DNA from: Floccularia luteovirens | Taxonomy: Eukaryota; Basidiomycota; Agaricomycetes; Agaricales; Squamanitaceae | DNA: 64,000 bases | Direction of reading: 5' to 3' | NCBI GenBank assembly: GCA_009739215.1 | Contig: VSJF01000003.1 | Location: 806,001-870,000, forward strand | Shown: in pieces, positions 48,756-61,000 of the stretch | Numbering within the stretch: position 1 is the stretch's first letter | How the letters are laid out: every line of letters begins with the position of its first letter | The notes under the pieces: model-generated | What the model saw: the letters and a program-made list of their open reading frames with translations, nothing else | The model's database searches: none | What the model was told of the DNA's origin: nothing | Translations under genes and position numbers: made by a program

Positions 48756-50477
48756 ATGGACCTAGAACACCTAGACTCAACAACCACTGGAGAGAAACCT
48801 TCACAAGTTAATGTTAACTATAAGTAATGAATGATATCTAACCGCATAATAACTTTAGGTTAATGTAGATGAATCTCAAGAACGATGGAATACATTGCAG
48901 TTTTCTTGGGGAGGAAAACTATTCACTTTGGAAATCGCAGATTCTGATAGGTTTAGAATCATCTTCCTTTGTCCACGGCACGATTTTAACTTGACGAATT
49001 GAAGAGTCTTTGATCTCAAATCTGCTCTAAAGGAGCTTACTCGAGTCCCGCCTGAAAGACAAAAGATTCTTGGACTAGTCAAGGGAAAACTACCCCCAGA
49101 TCAGAGTCGCATGTGAGCAAATGTTCGTGTTTCGAACTCTTATACTCCTGTCTGAGTCCACGTGAACTTATCCAGATCAGATTTGCGTCTTGTACCTGGA
49201 AAGACTTTCACGCTTGTTGGAACACCACAAGGAGACGAGATCAAAGATCCTTCGCGTTCGTCTATGTCATCTTTCTCTCATGATACAATTGCTACAACCT
49301 TCTCCAGAGCTTGATTTTCTCCCGGATGTTCTTAACGACCTTGATATTGATTTGACAGAGGGCTCGGCCGCTAGTCTTGCATATAAAAATGACCAGCGTA
49401 ATGTACGGAAAATCAAAGAGATTACGGAAAAATTGCAAATAAACATCATACACCCTCTTCGTCAAGGGAAGAAACTTCTTGTCTTGGATATAGACTATAG
49501 TCCGACCACTATCTTGTGTCAATACTTTCTTATCTTACGATTGTTTTTTTCTTCTTTTCAAATAGCAATATTGGACACCAAGCCTCTAACTTCCGGAAGT
49601 CTACCACCAGCAGAGTGCGCCAGGCCCGGACTCCACGAATTTTTAGAAGCCATATATCCACATTATGATAGTAAGTGATACGTTTGCATTCAAATGTTAA
49701 CATCCTCACATAGCACCTAGTTTGTATCTGGTATCGCACGCCCCACGAAGTATTTCATACTGAAAGACTAATTAGTCGTCCCCACAGGTCACAGACCAGC
49801 TGGATCTGGCTTGAGACAAAGTTGGTTGAGTTAGATATGCTAGGTTCTAATCGAAATTATCAGGTTAGCAATTTTGTTCAATCACTCCGCAGTGACCAAA
49901 TTTTTCTCGCAGATCGCATTCGGTAATGGCTACGCATTGTCTATTGTACCTTTTGCTGGTGCTTACCTATACCAGTGCTCGACAAAACATTCATGTTCAC
50001 CGTTTTCTCAGAACGAGAAGGAAAATCCTGGTCTCATTCGGTGAAAGCTCTTAAAATCATCTGGAATCATTTCCCTCAGTTGTGAGTTCTAAAGCTGGTG
50101 TTACATCAACTGTCTTGATTCCATCATAAGCAACGCGTCAAATACTATCCACGTTGATGACCTGGTAAGTTGCGCGAAGTTGATATTGACACACCTTGGC
50201 ACTGAATCTCTGAATTACAGAGCCGCAATTTTGCTCTGAACCCCACAGAAGGCTTAAAAATACCTGCATTCAAAAATGCTCATTCGCCAGAAAGTTTGGC
50301 TGATAGAGAACTTGAGAAACTAAAAGTTTACATGTTACATATTGCACCACTGGACGATTTTAGGTTGCTATCACATAAGGTATGTACAATACGTTTGCGT
50401 TCTATTTCCCAGCTTTTACAAGTCCCCCCTTTTACAAGGACTGGAAGAACATCGTAAAACGTATTACTCACTCTTGA
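48756..50477 (+). CDS. UBLCP1: Ubiquitin-like-domain CTD phosphatase (UBLCP1)
   Basis: A nuclear HAD-family phosphatase that, in animals, dephosphorylates the proteasome. From 48756: MDLEHLDSTTTGEKPSQ, then the Ubl domain (VDESQERWNTLQFSWGGKLF; FDLKSALKELTRVPPERQKI; LGLVKGKLPP). The phosphatase domain has the DxDxT motif in LLVLDIDYT, joined across an intron, then ILDTKPLTSGSLPPAECARP, ICIWSQTSWIWLETKLVELD and HVDDLSRNFALNPTEGLKIP (the acid metal ligands). The last exon reads DWKNIVKRITHS, ending at 50477. About nine exons. The family order is complete. Confidence 0.9.
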
Positions 50478-50910
50478 TGCTCTACATATGTGCTCTTGCT
50501 CTGTACTACAGATACGGTATCCCCTGTTATATCCAGTATCAATCAGAGATCCCAATAGAAAATGGTGACGTAGATGTAGGGTATAATTCTAATCCTTGCC
50601 CGAGTCAACAATTGCTGCGATTTTGAGCGTTTCAGTATGTGTTCTTCGAGTCAAAGTACGTATACTAAGGAGGTACCTCCGCAAATGCAGGCTTCGGAAA
50701 CTTTCCGTTGTTTCAGCACTGGTGCAGGTAATCGAAGATGAAACTAATGACTCAAAATCAGGCCGTCTCAGGTCCGATACATCGAATTCTGATGGCAGCT
50801 CAATTGCTAAAGTTCCGAATTGAATGGTAACCAGCAGACCACAACTCTTGGTTCTCAACATCTTGAGAGTCCTGAGCTGTCCTAAATTGCTATTGCCGGA
50901 TATACATAGC
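50478..50910. other. Intergenic region between UBLCP1 and the Nudix gene
   Basis: About 430 bases. An in-frame ATG at 50824 could extend the Nudix protein, but the 50911 start is more likely. I see no other gene. Confidence 0.4.
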
Positions 50911-52167
50911 ATGTCTCCGGCTCTACTGAAACGCACCCATCACTTACTGTCAGCTGCTCCCAAAGTCTTTAGTAATCCTTTCAATTTCACACTTGTCACA
51001 GGCTTAGCACCAATGTCCACTTCTTCAGCTTCACTATCAAGACCTCCACCGGTTCCTCGTCCATCCGCAAGCATAGTCGTTGTAAATGAGAGAAATGAAA
51101 TACTCCTGGTTCAGCGGAATCCTAATGCTCGTTCATTCGGAGGGATGCATGTAAGAGCATCAGCTAGTCCCCTTCTGTGAACTCACTCAAGAAGCCCAAC
51201 TGGTGCTTTATTAGGTGTTTCCTGGGGGAAACCTAGATTCAAAACAAGACAGTTCATTGGCAGTCACCGCAATAAGAGAAACATTCGAGGAATCTGGTTT
51301 ACTTCTGGCCTCTTCCATGGATGGTTTATCAAACAGACCTACACTCACAGAGTCTGAGCTTGAACATGCCAGACATGACATCCACAAGCAGAAAATGAAA
51401 TTTTCTGACTTCCTTGCGTTTCATCGTTTGAAGGCAGATGTGGACTCTTTACTACCATTCACAGAATGGGTGACTCCGGTGTTTGCCCCACGGTTTGTAT
51501 AAGTAAAAATATGAGAAGCGGAGGCAAATCCTCACAAACCACCTACAGGAGATTTCGAACACAGTTTTATGTGGCATTTCTTCCGGCAGCTCTATCTTCA
51601 GGATTTTCCTCTGGGGTTAAACAAGAGCAAATCCCAAAACCAGGTATATCTATAGTCAGGTCTGTTCATGTTTTCCAAACTAACACAATCAATCAGACGG
51701 TGGTCAAGAAGTAATCACTGCTCGTTTTGTCCAACCGCAAGAAGCTCTAGTTGAATCCAGAGAGGGAAAAATATCTCTGATGCCCCCTCAATTCTACATA
51801 ATCTCTACTCTTGCTGACATACTGACGGGACAAACGAATACGCTTGCACAAAGGACCCAGGTGGAAAGATTGTCACGAGGCATATTTGGCCGTATGGTGA
51901 TTAATCCTCGACGCTTGGTAGCTGACGATGGACAAGGCAATACTATATTAACGTATGAAGGTGATGAAACCCGTGGAGGTCCAAAAGGTCGCCTTCATCG
52001 TGCCCTGATAAAGATGGGTAAGGACCAGGTATGTTTGCTGGCCCTTTTCATTAACCAGCGCTTATTCAAGTTTACCCTAGCTCACAGGACGAATAACCCT
52101 TCAGCGTAATTTCGATATCTTCTCAGATATTGAACCCCATGTTCTTACGCAGCCATCAAAGCTGTAA
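50911..52167 (+). CDS. Nudix hydrolase (NUDT19-like) ending in a peroxisomal signal
   Basis: Probably a peroxisomal CoA or acyl-CoA diphosphatase, as for mammalian NUDT19 and NUDT7. Five exons (50911-51150, 51215-51492, 51549-51643, 51697-52017, 52088-52167) give 337 residues. The Nudix region reads VFPGGNLDSKQ then AIRETFEESGLL, with RExxEExG intact and a longer loop after GG. Then FHRLKADVDSLLPFTEWVTP, FRTQFYVAFLPAALSS, and EVITARFVQPQEAL follow. The C-terminus, EPHVLTQPSKL, ends in SKL, a canonical PTS1. The N-terminus (MSPALLKRTHHLLSAAPKVF) looks basic and could also target mitochondria. Two donors at the end of exon 4 choose whether SKL is made. Confidence 0.85.
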
Positions 52168-52329
52168 ACAGAACATGGTTCCTTCTTGGGGCTATATACC
52201 CAGAGTAAAGCTACTAAAACAATTCTGTAAATCGAGCCTTGAACTAGAGCTTATGATCATCCAAAGACCCAAATATATTCGAACTAGTACGAGAAAATCA
52301 GGCAAGACTATTTGTAGCTAGACACCTAT

Positions 52330-54207
52330 TTAGAGATCAAAGAATTGATAGTCATATGTAACACTGCTACCCCAGAAGCTTGGATCACAAGCACCGAGTG
52401 GAACTTCTCCAGACCCACCAAGTTCAATAGGATGGACATCAGATGAAGTTGCAGCAGTCCAAGCGGGCAACGGAGATACGTTCGGGTCTCCGCTTCCTAG
52501 AAATGCCTTGTACCGCTGTTGCATTTGAGAAGTCAAGGCTGCCTGCACAGGCGTTGGACTGGGCACAGTACCAAACTAGGAATATCTTTATCAACAGATA
52601 TGGACAATTGCTAGAAATCACTGACCACAATCATAATATCGTCTTGGTGACATACCGACCCAGGTTGTGTACAGAAAGGTACTTGCTCATTTCCGGGAAA
52701 GGTCGCACCCACTTCGTAACGCCCAACAAAAGCAACACCACCGTTACTAACCCATGACCTTGCAAACGTCCAACTGGAGCATCTCCACAGATAATCTGTA
52801 CCAATTTTTTCTAGTTGTGCTCTGGCATCTCCCATGTCGGCGGAGAGAGGAGGATAGAAAGGCGAAGAAAGTACAGTCTGTGCACGGTCATCACCGAACG
52901 TTGCGTCACAGATAGGTTCAAGGACATCTTCCGGTAACGCGTCCGGAAAGGCTCCGTAGATCGCAAATGCCGCGTCATTTTTGACAGTGCTAATGAGCAA
53001 GTGCTTATTAACAGACGGGAAGGGTGCGGTCGAGTCAAGTGGCGACGTAATGAGTGATCCGTCAAGTACCGGACGAATGGGTTGGGCTGGGCCAGCTGCA
53101 GGTTCTATGTTTGGGGCGTTGGAAAAGACATTTGTTTGTGCATCTAAAATATCCCCAACAGGTAATGCATTAAGACAAGCTGTATCATTGAGATCGCAGT
53201 TAATCTGGCCGTTGAAAAAACTTTGTAATCCTTGCTGGATAGTAGTAGAAAGGAACCCATAGTTCTGACAAATACAATCAACTTATGCACCAGAACATGG
53301 AGATCAAGTTTCTAACCATTGGATCTGATTGAAGAATCGCAGAATGAAAAAGTGATGACGCTGAAGGAGCAGCAAGGAGTGCTCTAATCATATTTGCTCC
53401 ACTGCTTTGTCCTGCCAGGATTATTTTTGATGTCGTACCACCAAAGATGGGTACTACACTATTCAAGAATGTGGCGGCAGCGACAAGATCTTCTACGGCG
53501 AGATTTGTGGCACCGTTTGGGGATAAGAAGCCCAGCTGAAATTACTTCATCAGAATGCAGTTATAAATGCAATAAATAGGACCTACAGCTCCCAGTCGAT
53601 ACTGGACAACAGCCACGATGGAATCAGTAGCAATGGCGAGATTTGAGCCATCCAGTTCAGGACCAGATGCAGATCCAATGATGAAAGATCCTCCATGAAC
53701 CCTAAAAATGTAATATAAGGAATATTTTAGTAATTCGGACTAGTTGACATACCACATCATTGTCGGGGCAGCGCTTGTAGATGAGATGGAAGGTGGAACA
53801 TATATTATCATAGAGAGGCAGTCTTCAGTGAATCCCGAAGAGTCTAAATCTGGTTGTGGACAAGCAAGAGGTAAGTCTGAAGGGTCAGTCGAACCGTTGC
53901 TAAGCATTATCATTAGAAGAATGGACAAAAATGAGGAGGAATGATTCATTTACGGAAGATCCCATGTCGTGACGAGTGCTGGCGACGCCCAACGGTTTGC
54001 GGAGGCATACTTAACAGCGAACCTGTGTACCCCAGATGGCAGAGATATTCCTTGAGCTAAACCGAGAGGGGTTTCCTGGCTAACGGTTTGGCGAGAAACA
54101 AAAATCCCATCACGGGCAAAACGGGAGACATTAGAGCCAAGTGGTGACAGGGCCAAGCTACTGGAAGAGAAAGCAAGGAAGCCGAAAAGAATATATGCTA
54201 GAGTCAT
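52330..54207 (-). CDS. Secreted type-B carboxylesterase/lipase
   Basis: An alpha/beta-hydrolase of the cholinesterase-like carboxylesterase family; it cleaves carboxylic esters, target unknown. Start at 54207 with signal peptide (MTLAYILFGFLAFSSSSLA). RWASPALVTTWDLPNGSTDP is followed by ACPQPDLDSSGFTEDCLSMI (the first disulfide), VHGGSFIIGSASG (oxyanion hole), VQYRLGALGFLSP, and the catalytic Ser in LAGQSSGANMIRALLAAP. A CHQDDI motif late in the protein gives the His. At the position where the acid Glu usually sits the sequence reads VKNDAAFAIYG. About six exons. The stop at 52330 lies 162 bases from the Nudix stop, convergent. Confidence 0.92.
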
Positions 54208-54989
54208 TCTTTGATGATGTCAGACCAAGGAAGCAGACTAATTGATGTCAGCAGCATGGTGGACTTGTGTAGAAATATACTTCGTTTTATACCTGAGCTT
54301 GTGTAACGTCACTAACCATAACGGGGCTATTATTCTGGGCAACAAGAACCAATTGAGAAAGCAAGTTTCGCACCTTCCACACATCTCATGATTACGGGGA
54401 ATAGATTGATGCCCAAATAGCATTTCTACTAGGAAATCTCGTCCACCGTGATAGCAATTGCATCTGCAGGTGTTTACTCAAAGCAAAAAGCGCATGGACA
54501 TAAGAGCACGGCCGTAGATCCATCCAGAATTATTGCTGGTTACACGTAGTTCCCATTTGGATCGAATATCCGAATATACGTCGTTTTTGTTGTTGATAAA
54601 AGTGATTGAGTTTATCTTCTGGAGTAACTACATTCTCAGCGTACTTTAAGATTCGTGTCCCACCTGTCAAAAGAATGGAGTAACCACAAGTATAAACGTT
54701 GATTCGGGGATCGGTAGCTGTTGTCAGACATTGGCATGAATTCCAGAGACTAGTTTCCCATGTTGATTATTCAGAGAATTGAACACGACCCTCTCATGAT
54801 CATGCATGTATCTTGTAGATGTAGATCACCGTAAGTGGAAAAGGGATAAGTACTAGGATATTACGTAATCCGTATTTGGTATGGTCATCTTTGTCAAACA
54901 TTGTTTGAGTCCAACTGTAGCCGTCGTGTTAACTCCAGACATGTTCATGGACTGAACATTCTTTAAATCTTGACCGACAATCATACTAA
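54208..54989. other. Divergent intergenic region, no supported gene
   Basis: About 780 bases between the divergent esterase and CWF19L1 genes. No ORF, repeat or RNA gene can be supported. Confidence 0.5.
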
Positions 54990-57593
54990 ATGGCCGATAC
55001 TGTGAAAATGTGCGGGACATTTTGACTTCAAGATCAGCCACTAACGAAAGATGTTCTTGTTTAGACTGGCAGTTGGTTCAGCTTTTGGGTCAATTCGCGA
55101 ACTCTTTAGTAAAATCAAGGCCATCAACGAGAAACACGGAAAGTTTGATTTGGTTTTGTGCACTGGGGATTTTTTTGGCCAGTCTGAAGACCGCATGGAT
55201 GAAGTGGCCCAATTATTGGAAGGGAAGCTTGAAAGTATACCAGCAATCCACCTCTGACGTTCTGTGTACTCAACTTGCTATACAGCCCCCTTGGAGTGTT
55301 ATATAATGCAAGGAAGCCAACCTTTACCAGAAAATGTGGTTATTAAATTCTCCCAAACATCGGGAGAACTTTGCAGAAATGTCTTCTTAATGAGTAAGTT
55401 GCTTCAAATGAACCTACATAACTTGCTTATCAAAATGAACAGGCAAGTCTGGCATTGTCACAACCGCAAACGGTCTCCGCATAGCATGCCTGGGAGGAAT
55501 ATATGAGCCAAATATCTTCTCCAAAGCTGAGGCTGCACCAGTACGTCTTTCATAGTATTAACTCACGCCAGTTAACTTCTCGGCTTAGGGTTTCTTGTCC
55601 CCCTTTTTCTCTTCGCAAAGTGTGGAACGGCTGTTGTCAAATGCTCTCACCAAGAACTCGGGCTCACAGAATTATCGATCTCTCGCAGCTATCCAGTCTA
55701 TTTCATCTCCTAACCAACTCGTCGACATCCTCATAACCAACTCCTGGCCTTCGAGCGTAGTTCGACTATCATCCAATCCTCTGCCAGATCAGTCACTTGT
55801 ATCCTCAACTGCGCCTCCTTTGAACGATGTCATACGTAAACTAAAACCACGTTATCACTTTGCTATTGGAGGGACCCCACCCAAATTTTGGGAGAGAGAA
55901 CCTTACTTATGGGAAGATGAAGATGGAAGGGTTTCAAGGTTTGTAGGGCTTGGAGCATTTGGGGGGGAGACAGTCAACGGGAAGAAACAACGAGTATGTT
56001 CCATTCACGGTGACTGGTATAATAATTTTGTGATTTTTCTCCCCAGTGGTTTTATGCATTTTCTATTTCTCCTAGAACATCGTCTGCACCGAAACCAGCG
56101 AATGTTACAGGAAACCCATTTCTAGAATCGGTTACGCGCGCGCCAAAGCGAACAATCGAAACATCTGAAGGACAAAACTTTATCTTCGGAAATGTCTCCC
56201 AACCACAAAAGCGCAGCAGGATTAGTAGGTACTTCAAATTGTTTTTGGGCAATACTTATCACACTGCTCTCAGCGCAAAGCGACACCGGAAAGCCACCTC
56301 CCGGATATAAATGTAGGAGATGTGAATCTACCGAAGTAGGTATTCTACATGACTCCATTTAATATATGACCTGACTGTTGGTCCAGCATTTCATCAACGA
56401 ATGTCCAGATAGAATTGCTCCACCAGAAGGATATATATGTAAAATCTGTAACACTGTAAGCTTCTCACCTGCTCGACCATAAATTTAGATATCATTGTGT
56501 ATCCCAGCCAGGACATCTGGTCCGTGACTGTCCAACAAGAAATGCTGTTGGTGATACTGGTGGTCGAAAACCCAAACCTGGATACGTATGTAGAGCCTGT
56601 GGAAGTGAAAATCATTACCTTGAAGACTGCCTAACTGCCAATGTGCGAGTTTCCGAACATGGCCATCGTAACGGTAGACATGAAACGAGGAAAGAAATAA
56701 CATGTCAGTCCCACTTAACATCCATAGACCATGCTGACCGTTTTTTGATTAGCGGATGAATGCTGGTTCTGCCTTTCCAACCCAAAATTAGCGTGTGTTA
56801 CCAAAGTATCTCGCCAAACTATCGTTATTAAGAATAGGTTTAAAGGAAGCATCTCATCGTGGCAATAGGTTCCGAGTGTTACGTTACACTTCCCAAAGGA
56901 CAAATAATTTCTACTCAATCAGCCGCGGATTACGCCGATGTTCCTGGTGGTGGACACGTATTGATTGTCCCCATTACTCATTCTCTGACTTATGCAACAA
57001 TACCGCCTGACCTAACACCCCCAATCCTTGAAGAGACGGAAAGGTCAGTCACATCATGGAATAAGACAGTTTGATAGCTTATGGGGTCAGGTTTAAATCT
57101 GCACTACGTGCCATGTACGCAAAATACGGCTCAACTATGGTCTGCTTTGAGGTAGGGCGTTTAAGTGCTAAGGGAGGCCACGCACATATCCAAGTGGTTC
57201 CACTGCCTATGAAACTTGAAGATAAAGTGGAACAGGCCTTTATTAATGGAGGAAAAGCCCAAGGTATTATCTTTGAAGAAGATTCTGATGCAGCAATGTT
57301 AGCGTGCTCGAGTGGCAGCACTAGCTATTTCAGGGTTGACCTACCTGATGGTAGAAAGATGGTTCATCTATTGAAGGACGATATTCCATTTAGCATTCAA
57401 TTCGGACGGTGAGAAAGATCTTATATATTCTCGAATTACATCAATTTAATTGGTGTGCAGACAAGTTTTGGTTTCGCTATTAGAATTACCAGAACGTCTG
57501 GATTGGAAAGCGTGCATGCTTTCTGAAGAGGAAGATCGATTAGATGCGCAGGCATTCAAAATAGCATTTGCGCCTTTTGACCCCTCTTCCTAA
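54990..57593 (+). CDS. CWF19L1: CWF19L1/Drn1-like lariat-debranching-associated factor with zinc knuckles
   Basis: A splicing-linked factor (human CWF19L1, yeast Drn1). Exon 1 is just 20 bases (54990-55009); it joins exon 2 at 55065 as MADTVKILAVGSAFGSIREL, the metallophosphoesterase-like domain, with FDLVLCTGDFFGQSEDRMDE, RIACLGGIYEPNIFSKAEA and LVDILITNSWPSSV. YHFAIGGTPPKFWEREPYLW and FVGLGAFGGETVNGKKQRWF follow. Three CCHC knuckles lie at about 56300-56641: CRRCESTEHFINEC, CKICNTPGHLVRDC, CRACGSENHYLEDC. Then the CwfJ C-terminal domain (DECWFCLSNPKL, GGHVLIVPITHS, EVGRLSAKGGHAHIQVVPLP). It ends ACMLSEEEDRLDAQAFKIAF with stop at 57593. Confidence 0.92.
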
Positions 57594-57862
57594 TCATATT
57601 TCCAGATGTTCAATTGTCCATTGTTGTAATGAAATTCTCATATTACGGCATCAGGTCATCGGAGAACACTGGTTTTTTAACATTCATATTGAACGGTACC
57701 ACATATTTCCATGGGATCCGCAACTAATTTGTACATTAACATCTTGGGATATTAGAAACTTGGAATCATATCTGGGCAGGCTCTTGGGTATTACCCTCGG
57801 CACTAGCTTTGTAGCTATGGTTGAAGTGAATATTGGATTACTAAACGTGTTAACCTAGTTGC

Positions 57863-60179
57863 TTACCTATGGCCAATATCCTCTGTGTCATCTTTTCTAG
57901 CTTTCTTCAAGACACGAGCAATTGCATCTATGCCTAACAAAAAATAAATAGGCTGTGGTAGCTTGAAATATAACGGCAAACCTCTGTCTAAATCATCCAA
58001 AGGCGGCCCAAAGGAAATACGGATGAAATGATGGCAAGGAGAATTGAACAAGTTGCGGCGGTGGGCCGGATTAATGTCGAAGAATATTCCAGGAATCACG
58101 ATTGTTTTCTCCTTCAGGAGTTCCTCGAAGAACGTCTATTTTCAAGTTCAACCACAAATTTCAAGTCACGAATGCAGAAGCCTCACTAAGCCATTATTCA
58201 AAGGAGGTGGTAAATCCTCCAAATTCAACCATATGTAGAATGTGCTTGAAGGAGGAATACTAACGTCCAAATGCAAATCGTGTAATCTTGCAAGCACATG
58301 ATCACGCTTCATCTTGAAATGCTTCTGCAGAGCAATCTAAATCAGGCAGCTCAGTTCATGAGAAAAGTAAGTAAGCTCTTGGATACGGGACCTTCTCAAA
58401 TTTGGCGTTGTCAGGGTCCAACAGTGGAATTGCTGCAAGTTGCATTCTACATAAAGAGTCGAAGCTCCGGTTGAACAGGTGCTGCTGATGTATGTAAATA
58501 GAAACTTACGGGTGATTTGCCCCACCATCCAGGAATGAGCCAGATTGGGAAAGTGCTGTTATGAGATTTTTTGGTCCAACAACCCAGCATATGCGCCATC
58601 CAGGAAGACGCCAATTCTACATTTTTACTTATTACCCCAACCTGATAAAGAACATCATCATATGCTAACCTTTGTAAGGCCATCAATTATTATTACCGAG
58701 TCCTAATTCGTCCTCAACAATCATGTACGTGCCAAAGCGCATAAAAAATAACATGCCTGGTTAACGTCTTCAACGTATGCAGCAGATGAAACTGAAGTTC
58801 CAAACTCTTCGCCTTTTTCAGGATAAATATACCAAGAGTAAAACTGCCACAAAATCAGGAATTAAGTCAGCAAGAAACCAGTTAATACTTACTTCGTCTA
58901 GAATAACTGTAGTACCTTCCCGACTGAGGGAAACCAGTTCTTTGAGGTCGTTTCCTCTGAGAGATTCGGTTATCAGATAAAGGTTGAGATAAAATGTCCA
59001 AAAGAGAACATACTTTATGACCTTTTATAGGTTTTTCCTGCGTGAGCACAATCAAGCCCTTACAAAACTTAAAGCTCACCTGGCCCGTTGGATTCCGCGG
59101 ATTAGATGCAAGGATGACTGCAAGTCCTTGTGTGCGAATATCTTTCTGCTCAACGTTAGCAAAGGGTTGTGCCAACGGAGAATAGGTCTTACCTTTGTTT
59201 GTTCAATGTTAAGGCGATACTTGTCCTACATCAATAGTTAATCGGTTCAACAGAAAGCTCAAATTATATAGAGAGATACGGACCTTTGGATCGAGACTTT
59301 CCCGGAGAAAAGTATTATTATTCTGAATTCCAACATCAAATAAATTATAACTTACGCAGTTGGGACGGGAACAAGTCTTTTAAAAGCACCTAGGACTTGG
59401 TCATATGCAGTATAATCTGGGATTTGGTAGCTCTGCACTGTAATTCAGTAAAACTCTTGTGGTTTAACCAGGCACATTATTATAATTACAGTGTAAACGT
59501 CCCCGATCACAGCGGCAACACGAGAAAGTCCCGCCCGTCCTCCTGGCACTATGCATACGTTTTCAAAGGTGTACTGGCTTGGTTTTCCCTTGCGGTAGGT
59601 TTGATTATACAGGTTTGCAACAGCCTCACGAAGTGCTGTATAACATTTGAGATGATGTAATGCAAGTCATATTACAATACTGACCGGTAACACCAGTTGT
59701 GGGAGCATATTCCAATGAGTCTATAGGGACAGGAATAGACTGCGGACGAGGTGGGGCCGACGGAATTGGGCCAACTTCCGGAGCGCCTTGACCGAGATTC
59801 GCCCATTCATGGGAGTTTGCATAACTGAACCCATTTGCCATAGCACGATCTGAGCAGTATATAACACCTGTACTTCCTGGATGCTCAATACCTGGCACCG
59901 TCTCTTCATTCTGGGATCGAATTAGCGAGGCAAAAAACGTGAGCGTCTAAATACCAACCTGATTGATTATTTCAGGGAGAACGCCTTTAGGTTGATGCCC
60001 TGCTGCTTGGCGGAATATCTATATCGTTGTGAGTCAGCACGAAGCTTTGGAATCAATAACCCCTAACTAACTTGGTGTGCCTCGGAGTCCTTCTCGTGTT
60101 TGTAATGTTTTATGACATTTCGCACCTGGGTGAATAGACCAGCAAAGAAAGTTATGGAGAGGTGAATGATAATCGTCAT
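57863..60179 (-). CDS. PLP-dependent class I/II aminotransferase
   Basis: A fold-type I aminotransferase, aromatic or branched-chain specificity undecided. About ten exons. Conserved parts: HEWANLGQGAPEVGPIP, ALREAVANLYNQTYRKGKPS then YTFENVCIVPGGRAGLSRVA, AVILASNPRNPTGQ (NPxNPTG), TTVILDEFYSWYIYP, IIIDGLTKNWRLPGWRICWV (PLP Lys by position), and CHHFIRISFGPPLDDLDRG near the end. The N-terminal exon from 60179 (MTIIIHLSITFFAGLFTQVR) is the least certain part; the HYKHEKDSEAHQ exon after it looks real. The stop at 57863 overlaps a GTAAGC donor-like sequence, so a further exon is possible. Confidence 0.85.
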
Positions 60180-61000
60180 TCTTTCATAATAGAAACCTTA
60201 CTAGTTTCTGAAAAGATGAGGTTCCAGAATGGTGCACTCTAGGCCTGTCATGATGTCCCATTCTCTACGATGATGTAAATGTTACAGCCGCGAAGTAGCT
60301 TGCTGTTTATCGATGGGCAAAGTGCGAATGACGAACTTGTTTGAAGGAGACTCACCTAACGTGTGTGGGAGAAGTATCTTCCGAATAATGGGTTACTGGT
60401 GGAGATCCGTGCTTCTTATAAGGGGGCCAACGTTCAACGTTTCAGCGTGCTATCAATTGCCGAAGATTATATCTGTCCTCTAAATTTAGAAAGAAATCAG
60501 TTGTCATTTGTATGGCAGGCAGATTATTACAGTACAATCAAATAACATATGTACGTGCTATAACAATACATGACATACCAGAAAAAGGTAATGTGGGATA
60601 ACTTGAACAATCTGTAGGCTGGAATAGCCCAGATAAGCCAGATTCCTGAATGCGCTGTGTCCCACTGATGAGAGGCGCGATAGGGGTATTTGCTCCACGG
60701 AGGCATCAGCGAGATTCAGTGGATAAAAAGCAAGCGAAGGAACGCTACATAAGTACTGTAAAGGGATTCTTGATAAAGTATAGAAGCGGACGGAGCATTA
60801 ATCTACGTTCACGACAAAAAACGCGTCTTTGTCGGGAGAACTGACTGACGATTTTGGTAGCACCATCGGATCATGACAACAATTACAGCTTCATCCTGGC
60901 TTAAATACCATTTGTTTGCTTTCAACTGCTTTGTATACTTCCCCTGCTTTTCCTTACTGTTTTGCCAGCACATCTCACTTTTGCTTTTTACTTTTTGCCA
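60180..61000. other. Intergenic region between the aminotransferase and arginase
   Basis: About 820 bases, divergent. Several short open frames, none with a domain or intron-supported extension. It may also hold the true first exon of the aminotransferase. An ACGCGT lies at about 60823. Confidence 0.45.

Noticed and set aside
52060..52100. Nudix gene ending at the short stop (KMGKDQDE)
   Set aside because: Kept only as a possible isoform; the other donor yields a longer tail ending in SKL, which fits the family's peroxisomal location.
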